In this document: positions 1 to 11,584 of the stretch, piece after piece | Layout: each line of letters starts with the position of its first letter | Position numbering within the stretch: position 1 is the first letter of the stretch | Origin: Duganella sp. 1411 | Lineage (GTDB): Bacteria; Pseudomonadota; Gammaproteobacteria; Burkholderiales; Burkholderiaceae_D | Assembly: GCF_017833525.1 (NCBI RefSeq) | Contig: NZ_JAFICD010000009.1 | Location: 186,001 to 250,000 of the forward strand | DNA length: 64,000 nucleotides | Reading direction: 5' to 3' | Notes under the pieces: generated by a model | What the model saw: only the letters and a program-made list of their open reading frames with translations | Told to the model about the DNA's origin: nothing | The model's database searches: none | Translations under genes and position numbers: made by a program

Positions 1-2
1 AG

Positions 3-2903
3 GTCTACGGCGGCGGCGGCAATTCCGGCGCTACCTTCAAGAACGATTTCATTGAACTGTTCAACCGCGGCGACACGGCGGTCGACATCACCGGCTGGAG
101 CGTGCAGTACGCCAGCGCGGCCGGCGGCACCTGGTCCGTCAGCAAGGTCACCGGCAACGTCAGCCTGCAGCCGGGCCAGTACTTCCTGCTGCAGCAGTCG
201 GCCGGCAGCGGCGGCAGCGAGAACCTGCCCACTCCAGACACGCTGGGCTCGCTGGCCATGGGCGGCAGCGCCGGCAAGGTCGCGCTGGTCAGCAACAGCA
301 CCGCGCTCAGCGGCGCGGCGCCGGCCGGCGCCGCGCTGGTCGACCTGCTGGGCTACAACGCCGGCTTCTTCGAGGGCGCCAACGGCCCGGCCCTGAGCAA
401 CACCACCGCCGCGCTGCGCGCCGCCGGCGGCTGCACCGACACCGACAACAACGCCAGCGACTTCGCCACCGGCGCGCCGACGCCGCGCAACAGCGCCAGC
501 CCGCTGCGCCCGTGCGGCGTGCCGCAGGCGCCGCCCATCGTCGCCAGCTGCCCGGCCAACCTGTCGCTGGCGCACGGCATCGCCGGCGCCGCCGCGCTCA
601 GCGCCACCGACGCCGACGGCATCGTCAACAGCGCCGCCATCACGGCCGGCGCCGTGTCCGGCATCGCGCTGACCAACTTCGTCGCCGCCGCCGGCGCCGG
701 CGGCACCGCCAGCGCCAGCCTGGACGTGGCCGCCGGCGTGGCGGCCGGCAGCTATCCGCTGGTCGTCACCTTCGGCAACGACCAGGCCCAGCAGGCCATG
801 TGCACCATCAACGTCACGGTCGCCGCGCCGGCCACCCTGACCCACACGATTCCGCAAATCCAGGGCAGCGGCGACACCAGCCCGTACGCCGGCACCGTCC
901 AGACCACCGAGGGCGTCGTCACGGCCAAGGTCGGCTCGGGCTTCTTCATCCAGGACGAGCAGGGCGACGGCGATCCGCAGACGTCGGACGGCATGTTCGT
1001 CTTCACCACCGCCGCCAACAGCGGCACCGTGCAGGTCGGCGACCGCGTGCGCATCAGCGGCACCGTCAGCGACTACGCGCCGGTGGCCGGCGGCCGCGTC
1101 TACACCGAGCTGACCACCGTCACCGCCATCGTCAAGCTGGCCGGCGGCATCACCGTCACGCCGACCAACATCACCTTGCCGCACCCGGACCTGGGCCAGG
1201 TCGAGGGCATGCTGGTGCGCTTCGCCGCGCCGCTGACCGTCTCCCAGCTGCAATACCTGGGCGACCGCGGCGAAGTGACGCTGTCGTCCGGCCGGCTCGA
1301 GGCGCCGACCAATAAATACCCGGCCGGCTCGCCCGAGGCGATCGCGCTGGCCGCCGCCAACGCGCGCGACCAGATCATCCTCGACGACGGCATCTTCACC
1401 ACGCCGAGCGTGATCCCGTACCTGGGCGCCGACGGCTCGCTGCGCGCCGGCGACACGGTCGACAACCTGACCGGCGTGGTCGACTTCGGCGCCAAGGGCG
1501 GCGGCGGGGCGGCCTTCAAGCTGCAGCCGACGGTGGCGCCGGTGTTCTCGCAGGACAATCCGCGTCCGGCCGCGCCGACCTTGGCCGCCGGCAACGTCAA
1601 GGTCGCCAGCGCCAACGTGCTCAATTACTTCACCACCTTCACCGACGGCAGCGACGTCACCGGCGCGACCGGGCAGGGCTGCACCATCGGCGGCGGCGCG
1701 CCGTCGCGCTCGAACTGCCGCGGCGCCGACAACCTCAACGAGTACAACCGCCAGAGCGCCAAGATCGTCGGCGAGCTCAAGGCCATCAACGCCGACGTCT
1801 ACGGCCTGATGGAAATCCAGAACAGCGGCGAGTACACGGTCACCAAGCTGGTCGACGCCCTCAACGAGGCGATCTCGCCCGGCACCGGCGTCAAGACCTA
1901 CGCCGTCGTGCCCAAGCCGGCCAGCACCGGCACCGATGCCATCCGCGTGGCGATGATCTACAAGCCGGCCGCGCTGACCCTGGTGGGCAACGCGCTGACC
2001 GACGCCGACGCCATCAACAACCGGCCGCCGATGGCGCAAACCTTCAAGACGGCCAACGGCGGCAAGTTCTCGCTGGTGGTCAACCACCTGAAGTCGAAGG
2101 GCAGCTGCCCGGCGGCGGGCTCGGCGGACGCCGACAAGGGCGACGGCCAGAGCTGCTGGAACGCGACCCGCGTGCGGCAGGCGCAGCGCTTGGTGGACGT
2201 GTTCGTGCCGCAGGTGGTGACCGCCGCCGGCGACGCCAAGGTGCTGCTGATCGGCGACTTCAACGCCTACGGCCATGAGGACCCGGTCCAGGCCATCGTC
2301 AACAAGGGCTATGTCAACCAGCTCGAGCGCTACATCCGCGGCGCCGGCGCGATGCCGTATTCGTTCGTCTTCAACGGCGAGGCCGGCTACCTGGACCACG
2401 CGCTGGCCAGCGCCGCGCTCAGCGCCTCGGTGGTCGACGCGGCCGAGTGGCACAACAACGCCGACGAGCCGCCGGTGATCGACTACAACACCGACGGCAA
2501 GCCGCAGGACAAGTACACGGCGGCGCCGTACCGCGCCTCCGACCACGACCCGGTGGTCGTCAGCCTGAACCTGCCGGCGGCCGCGCTCGACGTGACGGCC
2601 GGCGTGCGCGGCGTCGGCTCGGGCCTGGTCTACACCCGCCTGACCGGACGCTGGAGCGGCAGCTACGCCGTCACCAACACCGGCGCCAGCGCGCTCAACG
2701 GTCCGCTGCAGATCGAGCTGGGCGGGCTGGCGGCCGGCGTCACGCTGGTCAACGCCAGCGGCAGCCACAACGGCGCGCCGTATATCACGGCCGAGGTCGG
2801 CTCGTTGGCGCCGGGCGCCACCGTCACCGTCCCGCTGAGCTTTACCAAGACCGGCGCGGCCGGCATCAGCTACACGGCCAAAGTTTATAGCGGCAATTTC
2901 TAA
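3..2903 (+). CDS. ExeM/NucH-family extracellular nuclease with lamin-tail domain, 5' end outside window
   Basis: The reading frame is open from the left edge, so the start and any signal peptide lie outside the window; 966 residues are visible. The first ~110 residues read as a lamin-tail domain (FIELFNRGDTAVDITGWSV). An OB-like segment follows (GFFIQDEQGDGDPQTSDGMF), then an endonuclease/exonuclease/phosphatase domain beginning near KVASANVLNYF. That domain carries the features of secreted ExeM/NucH nucleases: LMEIQN, VNHLKSKGS, IGDFNAYGHEDP and SDHDPVVV. The last ~100 residues look like a beta-sandwich. The likely role is extracellular DNA degradation. A PEP-CTERM gene follows 13 nt downstream on the same strand, so the two may be co-transcribed. 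The family is clear; the substrate is inferred. Confidence 0.9.
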   Translation, partial: VYGGGGNSGATFKNDFIELFNRGDTAVDITGWSVQYASAAGGTWSVSKVTGNVSLQPGQYFLLQQSAGSGGSENLPTPDTLGSLAMGGSAGKVALVSNSTALSGAAPAGAALVDLLGYNAGFFEGANGPALSNTTAALRAAGGCTDTDNNASDFATGAPTPRNSASPLRPCGVPQAPPIVASCPANLSLAHGIAGAAALSATDADGIVNSAAITAGAVSGIALTNFVAAAGAGGTASASLDVAAGVAAGSYPLVVTFGNDQAQQAMCTINVTVAAPATLTHTIPQIQGSGDTSPYAGTVQTTEGVVTAKVGSGFFIQDEQGDGDPQTSDGMFVFTTAANSGTVQVGDRVRISGTVSDYAPVAGGRVYTELTTVTAIVKLAGGITVTPTNITLPHPDLGQVEGMLVRFAAPLTVSQLQYLGDRGEVTLSSGRLEAPTNKYPAGSPEAIALAAANARDQIILDDGIFTTPSVIPYLGADGSLRAGDTVDNLTGVVDFGAKGGGGAAFKLQPTVAPVFSQDNPRPAAPTLAAGNVKVASANVLNYFTTFTDGSDVTGATGQGCTIGGGAPSRSNCRGADNLNEYNRQSAKIVGELKAINADVYGLMEIQNSGEYTVTKLVDALNEAISPGTGVKTYAVVPKPASTGTDAIRVAMIYKPAALTLVGNALTDADAINNRPPMAQTFKTANGGKFSLVVNHLKSKGSCPAAGSADADKGDGQSCWNATRVRQAQRLVDVFVPQVVTAAGDAKVLLIGDFNAYGHEDPVQAIVNKGYVNQLERYIRGAGAMPYSFVFNGEAGYLDHALASAALSASVVDAAEWHNNADEPPVIDYNTDGKPQDKYTAAPYRASDHDPVVVSLNLPAAALDVTAGVRGVGSGLVYTRLTGRWSGSYAVTNTGASALNGPLQIELGGLAAGVTLVNASGSHNGAPYITAEVGSLAPGATVTVPLSFTKTGAAGISYTAKVYSGNF

Positions 2904-2916
2904 GGAAAACACTACG

Positions 2917-3561
2917 ATGATCGTCAAATTCCCTGTTGCATCCCTGCGGCGCGCGCTGCTGGCGCTGGCCCTGGGCGCCTGCGCCGGCGTGGCCTCGGCC
3001 GCCTCGACCTACCATGTCGAACTGGACACGTCGAGCTTCGCCTCGACCGGCTGGATCGACCTGCAATTCAATCCGGGCGACCCGTCCAGCCCGCTGGCGC
3101 AGGCGTCGCTGACCGGCTTCACCGGCTTCGGCGATCCGGCCTCGGCGCAAGTGACCGGCAACGTCGGCGGTTCGCTGGCGGGCGGCTACACCTTCGTCAA
3201 CAACGATGCGGGCGGCTTGAACGAGCTGTTCCACGCGGTCGACTTCGGCGGCAAGATCGGTTTCGACGTCACCTTCAGCGGCGCCGCCGATCCGGGCGCC
3301 GGCTTCGGCTCGGCGTTCTCGGTGGCGCTGTACAACCAGGCGCAGACCGCCTTGCTGGGCACCAGCGACCCCAGCGGCACGCTGGTGCTGCTGAACTGGA
3401 CGCCGGCCGGCACCGTCGTGCCGACCATGCTGAGCAACACCATCGGCACCAGCGTCGGCGCGGTCAGCGCCGTGCCGGAACCGGGCACGTGGCTGATGCT
3501 GGGCGCCGGGCTGGCGCTGATGGGCGGCATGGCGCGCCGCCGGACCGCGTTTGGCGCGTAA
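2917..3561 (+). CDS. PEP-CTERM sorting domain protein (NF038129-like)
   Basis: This is a 214-residue protein with an N-terminal signal peptide (basic start, hydrophobic core, cleavage near GVASAAS). The C-terminal sorting signal is VPEPGTWLMLGAGLALMGG followed by the basic tail ARRR. Such proteins are exported and processed at the envelope by an exosortase, which is not in this window. The middle (STYHVELDTSSF...GWIDLQFNPG) resembles the PEP-CTERM family I know as NF038129, which has no assigned function. AAGGAAA lies 8-9 nt before the ATG. The family name is from memory; the sorting signal is read directly. Confidence 0.85.
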   Translation: MIVKFPVASLRRALLALALGACAGVASAASTYHVELDTSSFASTGWIDLQFNPGDPSSPLAQASLTGFTGFGDPASAQVTGNVGGSLAGGYTFVNNDAGGLNELFHAVDFGGKIGFDVTFSGAADPGAGFGSAFSVALYNQAQTALLGTSDPSGTLVLLNWTPAGTVVPTMLSNTIGTSVGAVSAVPEPGTWLMLGAGLALMGGMARRRTAFGA

Positions 3562-3570
3562 GCGGCCGTC

Positions 3571-3634
3571 GATGCGCCGTCGACCACGCACGCAGTGGCG
3601 GATTACGCTGCGCTAATCCGCCCTACGTGGTTTA
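3571..3634. repeat. Palindromic REP-like element, copy A1
   Basis: The core GGCGGATTACGCTGCGCTAA, followed by TCCGCCCTACGT, folds on itself through GGCGGATTA pairing with TAATCCGCC. A flank reading GATGCGCCGTCGA also appears beside other copies. It lies between the PEP-CTERM gene and the convergent S8 peptidase gene. Related copies are at 21987, 37559, 40231, 43096 and 59594. Confidence 0.85.
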
Positions 3635-3655
3635 GATGACGCAGGCGCTGTAGAC

Positions 3656-3691
3656 AAAAAAACGCCGCGCCCCGAGGGGCGCGGCGTTTTC
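3656..3691. terminator. Bidirectional rho-independent terminator
   Basis: The arms AACGCCGCGCCC and GGGCGCGGCGTT pair perfectly around a short loop. An A-run precedes them and TTTT follows, so the hairpin can stop transcription from both the upstream plus-strand genes and the minus-strand S8 peptidase. Confidence 0.85.
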
Positions 3692-3706
3692 ATATGCGCG
3701 CCGGAA

Positions 3707-6700
3707 TCAGCGCGCGCTCAGTTTGCGGCTGACCTTGGCCGCACCCTCCGCCAGCGGCAGCGGGTTGTTGGTCTCCACCAGCAAGGTGGTCGACGAGGCG
3801 ACCGCGCCGGTCGCGTCGAGGTATTGCACCCCGCCGTAGTAGCGCTTGCCGGTGGCCAGGCCGGTCCAGCTGGCCGTGACGGTGGCCACGCTGCCGGCGT
3901 AGACCCGGCTCGGCACGGCCGCCTTCAGCGCGCCGCCCATGTCGCCACGGGTGACCACGGCCGACGACAGGTTGAAGTCGGTCGAGACGCCGTCGGCCGG
4001 CGCGTAGCCGACCACGCACACGCGGTAGTTGCCGGCGGACGGGCTGTTCAGGCGCACCCACTCGTTCGAGCCGCCGCGCAGGCTGGAGCCGGCGACGCTG
4101 CCGTCCGGATTGAGCACCACCAGATCGAGGTCGTCACCGCCGTTGGACGAGGTGTCGCGGTCGAACAGTTCGAACGCGGCGGCCACCGTGTTGGCCGGGA
4201 TCGCCACCGGGATGGAACGCACGCCGACCGTGTTGGCCAGGCACGCGGCGGCGACGTCGGCGGCCGTGTCGAGCGGCTCGAGGATCGCCTGCACCGTCTG
4301 CGTGGCGCCGCGGCTGACCTCCTTGAAGCCGCCGACGGCGGCGCCCATGCGGCCGTCGAAGCCGGTCACCACGCTCAACAGCACGGTGCTGGCGGCGCGG
4401 GTGCTGGCCGTCAGCGCCGGCGACGAGATGGCGCGGCCGGTGCGCGCCGTCAACGGCACCCGCACCACGTGGCTGCCGTCGGTCCAGGTGACGTCGCCGT
4501 AGCGCCATTCGTTGAACGGCGCCGTGGCGCGGGTCAGCTTGACGGTGTAGCTGGCGCTGGCGTTGGGCGCCAAGGTCAGCGTGGCCGGCGACAGCACGGC
4601 GTTGAAGCCGGGCAGGCTGGCGCTGCCGCTGTAGGTGGCGGCGCTGGCGCCGACGTTGGTGACGGTGCGGGTCACCTCGACCGTGCCGAGGGCGTTGTTG
4701 ACGGTGATCGACGGCAGGTTCAGGTTGTAGCCGGCCACCGAGCCGTCGGTGCACTCGCTGGCGAAGCCGGCGCCGCACTGGTAGCGCTTGTAATCCTTGG
4801 CGCCCAGCTCGTAGACCAGGCCCGGATCGCTGGCGCCGTGCGGGTTGTACGCGCGGCCGTCGGCCGGGTGCACCATGGTGCCGTTCGGGTTGATGTGGCC
4901 GGCGCCCTGGGCCCATGGCAGCGTGCCCAGCTGGACGCCGCTCAGGCCGTCGCTGAAGGTCGGCGTGGCGCTGGTCATCAGCGCCGACTTGATCGCCGCC
5001 GGCGACCAGGCCGGATGTTGCTGGCGCAGCAGCGCGGCCACGCCGGCCACGTGCGGCGACGACATCGACGTGCCCTGGTACAGCGCCCACGCCGGCGGCG
5101 GCGTGAAGGTGCCGTTGACGATGTTGGCGCGCTGGGCGGCGTTGAGCTCCGGCGTCACGCCGGCCAGGATGTCGACGCCGGGGGCGGTGACGTCCGGCTT
5201 GAGCAGGTTGCCGTCGGCGCGGTTCGGGCCGCGCGAGGAGAAGCCGGCCGTGACCGGCGCGTTCGGCACGACCACGCTGCTAAACACGCTCAGGGCGGCG
5301 GCCGCGCCCGGGTTGGCCGCGTACGCCTTGATCAGGGCGCCGTCGGCCGCCGTCACGTGCACGGTCGGCACCGAATGGACCTCGGCCACCAGGCCGCCGC
5401 CGTTGTCGACCATGATCATGCCGACGCCGCCGGCCTGCTTGACGGCCAGGCTCTTGTCGACGCGGGCGTTGGTGCCGCGCACGCAGGTGACGACCTTGCC
5501 GCCGACCTTGGCCGGGTCCAGGGTCGGGCCGCCGTTGGCGCCGACGCTGTAGCACAGGCGCGCCTCGTTGGGGTTGGCGCCGGCCAGCACCGCGTCCTCG
5601 GAGCGGATCAGCGGCGACGACGGCAGCGCCGTGTTGTTGAGACTGGCGCCCTTGTAGCTGGCGCCGTTGGCCAGCGTGGCCGTGCCCTGGAACATGCGGT
5701 TGTGGGCGGCGGCGGCGATCGTGGCCAGCCACGGGCTCACGTGGTTGACCTCGTTGGCGGGGCCGTCGTTGCCGGCCGACGCGGCGACGAACACGCCGGC
5801 ATTGGTCGCGTGCAGGAAGGCTTGCTCGACGGCGTCGTTGACGACCGTGCCGCCGCTGATCGAGTAGTTGAGCACGTCCACGCCGTCGGTGACGGCCTGC
5901 TCGACGGCGGCGACCGCGTCGGCGCCCCAGCAGCTGTTCTTGCCGCCGGTCGGATCGCTGGCGTCGTTGTAGCTCCAGCAAATCTTGTACGAGGCGATGC
6001 GCGCGCGCGGCGCCATGCCCGACACCTGGCCCATGGCGATGTTCTGGCCCAAGGTGGCGCTCACGCCGTTGTTGCCGGCGGCGGTGGTCGAGGTGTGGGT
6101 GCCGTGGCCGCCGTGGCCGACGGTGCCGCCGATCGAATCGCGCGGCGAGACGAACTCGGTCCAGTGCAGCGCGCGGCCGGTGGCCTTGAAGCCGTCGATG
6201 AAGTAGCGCGCGCCGATCAGTTTATTGTTGCAATGGCCCACCGTGAAGCCTTCGCCGCTGTCGCAGCCGCCCTGCCAGCCGGGCAGCGGCGCGTAGGCCA
6301 GGGTGCCGCTGTTGTCGAAGGTCGGCTTGCCGTTGGCGTCGACGCGGTCGGCGTAGGACAGGTTCTCCGGCCAGATGCCGCCGTCGATGATGCCGACCAC
6401 CACGCCCTCGCCGGCGCCTTCCTTGCCGCCGAGCTGGCTCCACAGGCCGTTCGGGCCGTCCAGGCCGAGGAAGCCGGGCGTGTAGTTGGTCAGCATCTGG
6501 CGTGGCGTGTCGGCGGTGATGTTGGCCACGGCCGTGTTGGCCTTGAGCGCGCGCACCTCGTCGTCGGTGAGCATGGCCGAGAAGCCGTTGAGCACCACCT
6601 TGTAGTCGTACAGCATCGGCGCGCCGGCCACGACGGCCTTGACCGCCTGCTGCTTCTGGATCAGGTAGCCGCCGTAGGCCTGGGCGGCGCTGGTGTTGAG

Positions 6701-6883
6701 GTCGAGCCGCGCGCCGGCGGCCGGCTTGGTGGCGGCGATGCCGGCGACGCCGCCGGTGTAGGACGACAATGGCTTGTCGGCCAATTGCACGATGTATGGC
6801 CGGCGCGTGTCGTCGGCGTGCGCCGCCAGGGTCAGGCCGGACAGCAGCAGCAGGATCGCTGCGGAAACAGGGCGTAGTTTCAT
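3707..6883 (-). CDS. Secreted S8 (subtilisin-like) serine peptidase with PA domain
   Basis: A 1058-residue exported peptidase with signal peptide at 1-23 (cleavage after LAAHA). An inhibitor-I9-like propeptide (~28-130) precedes the S8 catalytic domain (~155-650). The triad is readable: Asp167 in GIIDGGIWPE, His260 in GHGGHGTHT and Ser606 in GTSMSSPHVAG. A protease-associated (PA) insert spans ~440-535, with a fibronectin-like domain (~680-790). A C-terminal beta-rich part (~860-970, DLDLVVLNPDGS) resembles a pre-peptidase C-terminal domain. The PA insert and fibronectin-like domain match large plant-type/bacterial subtilases. AAGGA is a good ribosome binding site 9 nt before the ATG. It is monocistronic or co-transcribed with the upstream PEP-CTERM gene 24 nt away. 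No PEP-CTERM tail is present. Confidence 0.93.
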   Translation of the reverse strand: MKLRPVSAAILLLLSGLTLAAHADDTRRPYIVQLADKPLSSYTGGVAGIAATKPAAGARLDLNTSAAQAYGGYLIQKQQAVKAVVAGAPMLYDYKVVLNGFSAMLTDDEVRALKANTAVANITADTPRQMLTNYTPGFLGLDGPNGLWSQLGGKEGAGEGVVVGIIDGGIWPENLSYADRVDANGKPTFDNSGTLAYAPLPGWQGGCDSGEGFTVGHCNNKLIGARYFIDGFKATGRALHWTEFVSPRDSIGGTVGHGGHGTHTSTTAAGNNGVSATLGQNIAMGQVSGMAPRARIASYKICWSYNDASDPTGGKNSCWGADAVAAVEQAVTDGVDVLNYSISGGTVVNDAVEQAFLHATNAGVFVAASAGNDGPANEVNHVSPWLATIAAAAHNRMFQGTATLANGASYKGASLNNTALPSSPLIRSEDAVLAGANPNEARLCYSVGANGGPTLDPAKVGGKVVTCVRGTNARVDKSLAVKQAGGVGMIMVDNGGGLVAEVHSVPTVHVTAADGALIKAYAANPGAAAALSVFSSVVVPNAPVTAGFSSRGPNRADGNLLKPDVTAPGVDILAGVTPELNAAQRANIVNGTFTPPPAWALYQGTSMSSPHVAGVAALLRQQHPAWSPAAIKSALMTSATPTFSDGLSGVQLGTLPWAQGAGHINPNGTMVHPADGRAYNPHGASDPGLVYELGAKDYKRYQCGAGFASECTDGSVAGYNLNLPSITVNNALGTVEVTRTVTNVGASAATYSGSASLPGFNAVLSPATLTLAPNASASYTVKLTRATAPFNEWRYGDVTWTDGSHVVRVPLTARTGRAISSPALTASTRAASTVLLSVVTGFDGRMGAAVGGFKEVSRGATQTVQAILEPLDTAADVAAACLANTVGVRSIPVAIPANTVAAAFELFDRDTSSNGGDDLDLVVLNPDGSVAGSSLRGGSNEWVRLNSPSAGNYRVCVVGYAPADGVSTDFNLSSAVVTRGDMGGALKAAVPSRVYAGSVATVTASWTGLATGKRYYGGVQYLDATGAVASSTTLLVETNNPLPLAEGAAKVSRKLSAR

Positions 6884-6907
6884 GGATGTGGTTCCTTGTT
6901 GGGGGGC

Positions 6908-7735
6908 TCAGGCGGCGAGGGCGGCAGTGGCGGAAGGGGCCGAAACGGCGGACTGGCGGCGGCGGCGCGCGGCGGCGGCCACGCCCAGCAGGCCGGCGCC
7001 CATCATCAGCCAGCTTTCCGGTTCGGGCACGGGCGCGGCCACCAGGCCGGTGGTGACGATGTTGTCGATGGCGAATTGGCCGCGCCCGGTGCTGAACGCC
7101 GTGCAGTCCTGATTGGCGTCGCAGGTGAAGGCGAACAGGTAGATGGCGGTGAATTGCGAGTTGGCGAACAACGGCGACGAGTTGTAGGCGCCGAACTCGA
7201 AGCCTTCGCTGCCGGGCGCGTAGAACGCGTAATCCTCGCTGACCCAGCTGTTATCGGCGTAGAAGCCCTGCACGCGCAGGAAGCCGGGGGTGGCCGGGTA
7301 GTCGTACAGGTTAGAGCCGAGGTAGCTGGCGTCGAACGATTTGAGGCCGAAGGTCTGGCCCGGCGCGCTGCGGGTGATCTCCATGTAGCCGTCGTTGACG
7401 ATGGCGGCGTAGGTGCTGTTGCTGGTAGGGCATTGCAGGAAACCGCAGGAGGCGGCCGCGTCGGTGCCGTCGATGATGGCGCCCACCGCGTCGCCCGGTA
7501 GCGCCTGCGGGTCGTTGGAGAAGGTGCCGATGTGGAAGCCCTGGCTGACGATGGCGTCGCCGTGCGTCAGGCCGACCAGCGGCAGGCCGTCGAAGTCGAT
7601 GGTGGCGTCGGCGGCGCGGGCGGACGGCAGCGCGGCCATGGTCAGGCCGGCGAGCAGGGTTGCGCGGACCAATTTTGTCAGTCGGAAGCGCGACGCGGCG
7701 CGTGGCGCGTCGGGAAGGTACAAGCTGCGGTTCAT
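6908..7735 (-). CDS. PEP-CTERM sorting domain protein
   Basis: A 275-residue exported protein. I chose the ATG at 7735 (MNRSLYLPDAPR), which has AAAGGG upstream and is followed by a signal peptide ending near PSARAAD; an upstream in-frame ATG at 7849 would place 38 non-signal residues in front. The mature start (ATIDFDGLPLVGLTHGDAI) is typical of extracellular PEP-CTERM beta-sandwich proteins. The C-terminus has PVPEPESWLMMGAGLLGV plus RRRR, then an unusually long 15-residue Ala/Ser tail after the basic cluster. Function is unknown. It lies directly upstream of the S8 peptidase gene on the same strand. Confidence 0.85.
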   Translation of the reverse strand: MNRSLYLPDAPRAASRFRLTKLVRATLLAGLTMAALPSARAADATIDFDGLPLVGLTHGDAIVSQGFHIGTFSNDPQALPGDAVGAIIDGTDAAASCGFLQCPTSNSTYAAIVNDGYMEITRSAPGQTFGLKSFDASYLGSNLYDYPATPGFLRVQGFYADNSWVSEDYAFYAPGSEGFEFGAYNSSPLFANSQFTAIYLFAFTCDANQDCTAFSTGRGQFAIDNIVTTGLVAAPVPEPESWLMMGAGLLGVAAAARRRRQSAVSAPSATAALAA

Positions 7736-8189
7736 GGATCTACCCTTTTGTGAGTGAAGCTGCGATGACGTTGATGCCCCAGGACGCACCGGGACCGGCG
7801 AATTCCCGCGCGTGCGCGGAGATGTCAATAAGTGTAGCAACCCCGACAACAGGATGGTAAAAAGTTTAATAGTTTAAATTCGGGTGGCTTGCGATTTGGA
7901 CGTCAGAAATTCGGTTTCCGCTGGGAGGCCGGGCCAGCAAACGCGCACGTTGACTGTGAGTAATTTGCAACGTTGTTGAGCGAGCACAAAGATGAGCCCG
8001 ATGGCAAGCGGGTTTTGCGGTAGAGTATTGGCCTCGAAAATGGGCGAAATATGGTCCCCGCCCCGGGCGCGGCCGAAGAAAAGATTGTATTACTGGCAAA
8101 GCGCGTGGTAGCCTCTGTCAGCGCAGTGGGCGCCGTCGCGGCCGCCGGTGCGCGGCGGATGATTTCCGGTGATTTAAGGAGTTGGTCGG
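7736..8189. other. Divergent intergenic region (454 bp)
   Basis: This stretch separates the minus-strand PEP-CTERM gene from the T2SS-like operon and should hold the promoters of both. AT-rich patches lie near 7858-7880 (TTTAATAGTTTAAATT). A well-placed AAGGAG sits 8 nt before the first pseudopilin ATG at 8190. I could not pick a -35/-10 pair for either direction with confidence, and the short open frames here look non-coding. Confidence 0.6.
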
Positions 8190-8633
8190 ATGGAAGTGGC
8201 GAAGAATCGCGGTTGGACGGCGGCCCGCAAGGCCGGCGGTTTCACGTTGTTGGAATTGCTGGTGGTGATCGTCATCATCGGCCTGCTGGCGGCGTATGTC
8301 GGCCCCAAATATTTCGCCCAGCTGGGCAAGTCCGAGGTCACCATCGCCAAGGCGCAGATCGACGCGTTCGAAAAGTCGCTCGACACCTACCGCCTCGACG
8401 TCGGCCGCTACCCGACCACCGAGGAGGGCCTGGCCGCGCTGGTGGCGGCGCCGGCCACGGCGGGCGCCAAATGGAACGGCCCGTATCTGAAGAAGGGCGT
8501 GCCGCCCGATCCGTGGGGCCATCCGTACCAGTACAAGGCGCCCGGCGCCAAGAGCGAGTTCGAGATCACCTCGCTGGGCCGCGACGGCCAGCCCGGCGGC
8601 ACCGGCGAGGACGCCGACATCGTCTCGCAATAG
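8190..8633 (+). CDS. gspG: Major pseudopilin, GspG-like
   Basis: A 147-residue type IV prepilin-like protein. The leader is followed by the processing site G|FTLLELLVVIVIIGLLAA, with Glu at mature position 5. The C-terminal part has the GspG layout: a DAFEKSLDTYRLDVGRYPT helix, WNGPYLKK, PPDPWGHPYQYK and the acidic calcium-loop-like end GTGEDADIVSQ. In T2SS this protein polymerises into the periplasmic pseudopilus. AAGGAG 8 nt upstream fixes the start. It is the first gene of an eleven-gene operon. Confidence 0.93.
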   Translation: MEVAKNRGWTAARKAGGFTLLELLVVIVIIGLLAAYVGPKYFAQLGKSEVTIAKAQIDAFEKSLDTYRLDVGRYPTTEEGLAALVAAPATAGAKWNGPYLKKGVPPDPWGHPYQYKAPGAKSEFEITSLGRDGQPGGTGEDADIVSQ

Positions 8634-8681
8634 CCGCGCCAAGCCCCGCCACCGCCACCGTCAACCACCACAGCATCCGTC

Positions 8682-9868
8682 ATGCAGTTCGATGTCCGCA
8701 CCCTGTCGGCCGATATGGTCATCTCCCATCTGCTGGTCGACGGCCGCGATGAGGCCGACGCGCGCCGCCAGGTCGAGGCGCGCGGCCTGTTCGTCAGCGC
8801 CATCGCGCCGGCGCGCGGACGCCTGCCCGGCCGCGGCGGCAAGCGCGCCGCGCTGTCCCTGGTGCTGTTCAGCCAGGAGCTGCTGGCGCTGCTGACGGCC
8901 GGCCTGGGCATCGTCGAGGGGCTCGAGGCGCTGCTGGAAAAGGAGGCCAACCCGGCCACCCGCGGCGTGCTCGAGCGGCTGCTGGCCGGCCTGCGCGAGG
9001 GCCAGCGCTTCTCGGCCGTGCTGGCCGAGCAGCCCGAATTGTTCCCGCCGCTGTATGTCGGCATCGTCAAGGCGGCCGAGGGCACCTCCGACCTGCCGCG
9101 TTCGCTGTCGCGCTTCATCGACTACCAGCAGCGCATCGACGTGGTGCGCGGCAAGCTGGTGTCGGCCGCCATCTATCCGTGCATCCTGCTGCTGGTCGGC
9201 GGCGGCGTCAGCCTGTTTTTGATCGGTTACGTGGTGCCGCGCTTCGCCGAGGTCTACCAGGGCGCCGGGCGCGACCTGCCGTGGCTGTCGCAGCAGATGC
9301 TCAACTGGGGCCAGTTCGCCGGCCAGCACACCCTGCTGCTGTTGGGCGGCATCGCCGCCGTGCTGGGCGCGCTGGCGCTGACGGCGCGCCACCTGATGGC
9401 CGGCGGCGGCGTGGTGCGGCTGCTGGGCCGCCTGCCGGGCATCGGCGAGCGCGTGCGCATCTATGAATTATCGCGGCTGTACCTGACCCTGGGCATGCTC
9501 AGCGAGGGCGGCATCACCATCGTGCACGCCATCGACACGGTGCAGGGCATGGTCTCGGCCGGGCTGCGCCAGAACCTGCGGGCGGCGCGCACGGCCATCG
9601 AGGCCGGCCTGCCGCTGTCGACCGCCTTCGAGGCCAACCAGCTGACCACGCCGATCTCGCTGCGCATGCTGCGCGTGGGCGAGCGCACCGGCGACATGGG
9701 ACCGATGCTGACCCAGTCGGCGGCCTTCTACGACGGCGAGATCGCGCGCTGGATCGACCGCTTCACGCGCACCTTCGAACCGCTGCTGATGGCCGCCATC
9801 GGCCTCATCGTCGGCGCCATCGTGGTGCTGCTGTACATGCCGATCTTCGATCTGGCCGGGGACATGTC

Positions 9869-9872
<4 letters not shown>
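8682..9872 (+). CDS. gspF: T2SS/type IV pilus inner-membrane platform protein, GspF-like
   Basis: A 396-residue membrane protein with two T2SSF repeats (~60-185 and ~265-390). Each holds the family's FSQELLALL/LSRLYLTLGML-type helix and the Y/F-V-RFxEVY-like or LRVGERTG signatures. Three membrane segments lie near 165-190, 215-240 and 370-390. It would anchor the GspE ATPase to the pseudopilus base. The gene follows gspG by 48 nt, and its stop overlaps the start of the ATPase gene (ATGA). Length is normal for GspF/PilC. Confidence 0.93.

Positions 9873-11576
<1,704 letters not shown>

Positions 11577-11584
<8 letters not shown>

Noticed and set aside
3824..6877. A 1017-codon plus-strand open frame opposite the S8 peptidase gene
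   Set aside because: It is a shadow of the real gene in high-GC DNA: composition is dominated by Ala, Gly, Arg, Val and His, with no domain motif.
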